This document shows positions 62,284 through 64,000 of a stretch of DNA of 64,000 nucleotides, piece by piece. The position numbers and the translations under genes are program-made. Origin of the DNA: Terriglobia bacterium (lineage in GTDB: Bacteria; Acidobacteriota; Terriglobia; Terriglobales; Acidobacteriaceae); contig JAIQFO010000014.1 in assembly GCA_020073215.1 (NCBI GenBank), positions 1-64,000 on the forward strand. The letters run 5' to 3'. Below the pieces are notes generated by a model. The model did no database searches. It worked only from the letters and a program-made list of their open reading frames with translations, and had not been told where the DNA came from. Positions within the stretch are counted from its first letter, which is position 1. Each line of letters starts with the position of its first letter.

Positions 62284-64000
62284 ATGGCGACAGAATTTAA
62301 GCTGCCCGAGCTGGGCGAAAATATCGAGAGCGGCGAACTGGTCCGCTTGATGATCAAGCCCGGCGTCCGCATCACCGAAGGCGAGCCGGTGATGGAACTC
62401 GAAACCGACAAAGCGGTGGTGGAGGTGCCCTCGTCGGTGACGGGCACCATCGGAGAAATTCGCGTAAGTGAAGGCGACACGCTGCGCGTGGGGCAGGTCA
62501 TCTTCACCGTGGAAAATGGTGCTGGGGCCGTAGCAAAGTCCGCTGCGAAGGCGGCCGCGCAGCCGGCTGTCGTTCCCGCAGTGCAAGCCTCGGCTGATCC
62601 CGTCGTCGCAACCCCGGCAACGCCCGCGCCGATCGCAGCGCCGCGGCCAGAGCGTCAAACGCCTCCCGCAGTTTCCTCCGCCACGGCCAGTGAATTCAGG
62701 CTGCCGGAACTGGGAGAGAACATCAACTCCGGCGATCTGGTGCGGCTGATGATCTCGCCAGGCCAGAGCGTTTCTGAAGGCCAGCCGGTGATGGAACTTG
62801 AAACCGACAAAGCCGTGGTCGAAGTCCCGTCCACGGTCACGGGCGTTGTGCGCGAGGTCAAGGTCAAAGAAGGCCAGAAGGTCAAAGTTGGCGAGGTCAT
62901 CTTTACGCTGGAGGGCGGTGTCGCGACTCAAGCGGAACCGGTTCGCAGGCACGAACCGGTGGAACACATCTCCGGACAACAGGCGGCGCGGCTCTCGTTC
63001 CAATTGGCCATGCGGGCCGAGGGCAAGACGGAAGAACAAGCGCTGCCTCCGGATCAACCGCAGGCCCCGATGCCCGAGTTCAGCATGCCCGTGCAACTGG
63101 GAAAGGTTGCCGGCACAGACCGCCAACCGGTGCCGGCGGCGCCGCACGTGCGTCGTCTGGCGCGCGAAGTGGGCGTGGACATTCACAGCGTGCCCGGCAG
63201 CGGTCCGGGCGGGCGCATCAGCGAAGACGACGTGAAGCTGTGCGCCAAGAATGCGTTGCTGGCAGCGGCCGCTGCGGCACAAAGTCCACGCGGAGCCTTC
63301 GTCGAGCCTGAACTCCCCGACTTCGCCAAGTGGGGCAAGACGGAACGGGTTTCGATTCGCGGAGTGCGGCGCAAGACAGCCGAACATCTGCGCGAGGCAT
63401 GGAACACAATTCCGCACGTCACCCAGCAGGATCGAGCCGACATCACCGAACTCGAGCAGTTGCGCGCCCGTTTCGCGCCGCGAGCCATCGAAGCGGGCGG
63501 CAAGATGACGGTCACGGCGATTGCGTTGAAAGTCTCCTCGGCGGCCCTCAAGGTCTTCCCCCAGTTCAATGCCTCAATCGACATCGCGAAAGAAGAAATC
63601 ATTTACAAGCAGTACATCAACATTGGCGTTGCGGTGGATACCGACCGCGGATTGCTGGTGCCCGTGATTCGCGACGTAGACAAGAAGAACATCGTCGAAC
63701 TGGCGGCGGAACTGGCACAGCTCTCGAAAAAAGCGCGCGACCGCAAGCTCACTCCCGAGGAGATGGAAGGCGGCACGTTTACTATCACGAATCTCGGAGG
63801 AATCGGCGGCACTGGATTTTCTCCCATCGTGAATCATCCCGAGGTTGCAATCCTCGGCCTCTCGCGTTCGCGCATGGAGCCGGAGTGGGTGAACAACAAG
63901 TTCGAGCCGCGCTTGATTCTTCCGCTCTCACTCTCGTACGATCACCGGTTGATCGATGGCGCCGACGCCGCGCGTTTTCTACGCTGGATCGCGGAGGCCT
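62284..64000 (+). CDS. aceF: pyruvate dehydrogenase E2 (dihydrolipoamide acetyltransferase), 3' end outside window
   Basis: The frame is open from ATG 62284 (AAGGAG upstream) to the window edge, 572 codons. Two lipoyl domains are present (about 3-78 and 137-212), each with ELETDKAVVEVPS, modified at Lys43 and Lys176. Ala/Pro-rich linkers separate them. A peripheral-subunit-binding domain (about 286-320, PHVRRLAREVGVD ... GGRISEDDV) and the acetyltransferase domain follow, with the catalytic HRLIDG near the edge. Only the last few residues should be missing. Confidence 0.95.
   Translation, partial: MATEFKLPELGENIESGELVRLMIKPGVRITEGEPVMELETDKAVVEVPSSVTGTIGEIRVSEGDTLRVGQVIFTVENGAGAVAKSAAKAAAQPAVVPAVQASADPVVATPATPAPIAAPRPERQTPPAVSSATASEFRLPELGENINSGDLVRLMISPGQSVSEGQPVMELETDKAVVEVPSTVTGVVREVKVKEGQKVKVGEVIFTLEGGVATQAEPVRRHEPVEHISGQQAARLSFQLAMRAEGKTEEQALPPDQPQAPMPEFSMPVQLGKVAGTDRQPVPAAPHVRRLAREVGVDIHSVPGSGPGGRISEDDVKLCAKNALLAAAAAAQSPRGAFVEPELPDFAKWGKTERVSIRGVRRKTAEHLREAWNTIPHVTQQDRADITELEQLRARFAPRAIEAGGKMTVTAIALKVSSAALKVFPQFNASIDIAKEEIIYKQYINIGVAVDTDRGLLVPVIRDVDKKNIVELAAELAQLSKKARDRKLTPEEMEGGTFTITNLGGIGGTGFSPIVNHPEVAILGLSRSRMEPEWVNNKFEPRLILPLSLSYDHRLIDGADAARFLRWIAEA

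Noticed and set aside
62107..63417. 436-codon minus-strand frame over aceF
   Set aside because: Antisense shadow of the lipoyl-domain gene; His/Arg/Leu-rich translation without domains.

Overview
The window is a GC-rich (about 60 %) stretch of chromosome. It most resembles a soil Acidobacteriota genome of the Terriglobia/Koribacter kind. The grounds are an Oar-like TonB-dependent receptor with a carboxypeptidase-regulatory domain, the cytidylate-kinase-like family, a UBP zinc finger beside a response-regulator/thioredoxin-reductase-like fusion, and many dispersed intergenic palindromes. This placement is an inference from gene types; there is no rRNA to confirm it. There is one tRNA (Pro, CGG) and no transposase, phage gene or CRISPR array.

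Layout. 1-3.2 kb: an edge-truncated 3D-domain protein, then an osmoprotectant-type ABC transporter with overlapping genes. 3.6-6 kb: egtB-egtD (ergothioneine). 6-11.4 kb: a redox/signalling island of a UBP zinc finger, a REC-glutaredoxin-like-TrxR-like fusion, a cyclic-nucleotide-binding-domain histidine kinase and a lipoamide-dehydrogenase-type flavoprotein. 11.6-14.2 kb: a Tat-exported molybdenum hydroxylase pair. 14.5-24.9 kb: a sugar locus (TonB receptor, amidohydrolase, DeoR regulator, AgaS-like SIS protein, PfkB kinase, divergent GH36 lipoprotein). 25-30.4 kb: cytidylate-kinase-like protein and a TolC-HlyD-MFS efflux operon. 30.8-49 kb: mostly single genes (PilZ, Rieske, nuoB, aroA, thiD, rlpA, pyrF, TetR, amidase, cupin, small zinc ribbons). 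49-55 kb: a FadN-like beta-oxidation enzyme, thiC, a radical SAM protein and a sigma-factor remnant. 55-57 kb: three very small genes and tRNA-Pro. 57-64 kb: nagA with a glutaminase-less GlmS homologue, then aceE-aceF, cut by the window edge.

How the parts fit. The sugar locus and the nagA/deaminase pair both point to amino-sugar use (GalNAc and GlcNAc). DeoR/AgaR-like TTTCGTTT boxes sit before the DeoR gene and between the divergent receptor and GH36 genes. The PDH genes connect sugar catabolism to acetyl-CoA.

Three things stand out. First, the redox/signalling island: the fusion keeps glutaredoxin and thioredoxin-reductase folds but has lost both redox cysteine pairs, and its upstream palindrome recurs before the PilZ gene at nearly the same distance. 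Second, the intergenic spaces carry several repeat families, including a class of inverted repeats each built by reiterating its own short word and often abutting a stop codon. Third, two further operator-like motifs recur: one before the efflux operon and rlpA, and one at a TetR gene and its neighbour, a zincin-like protein lacking the catalytic glutamate.
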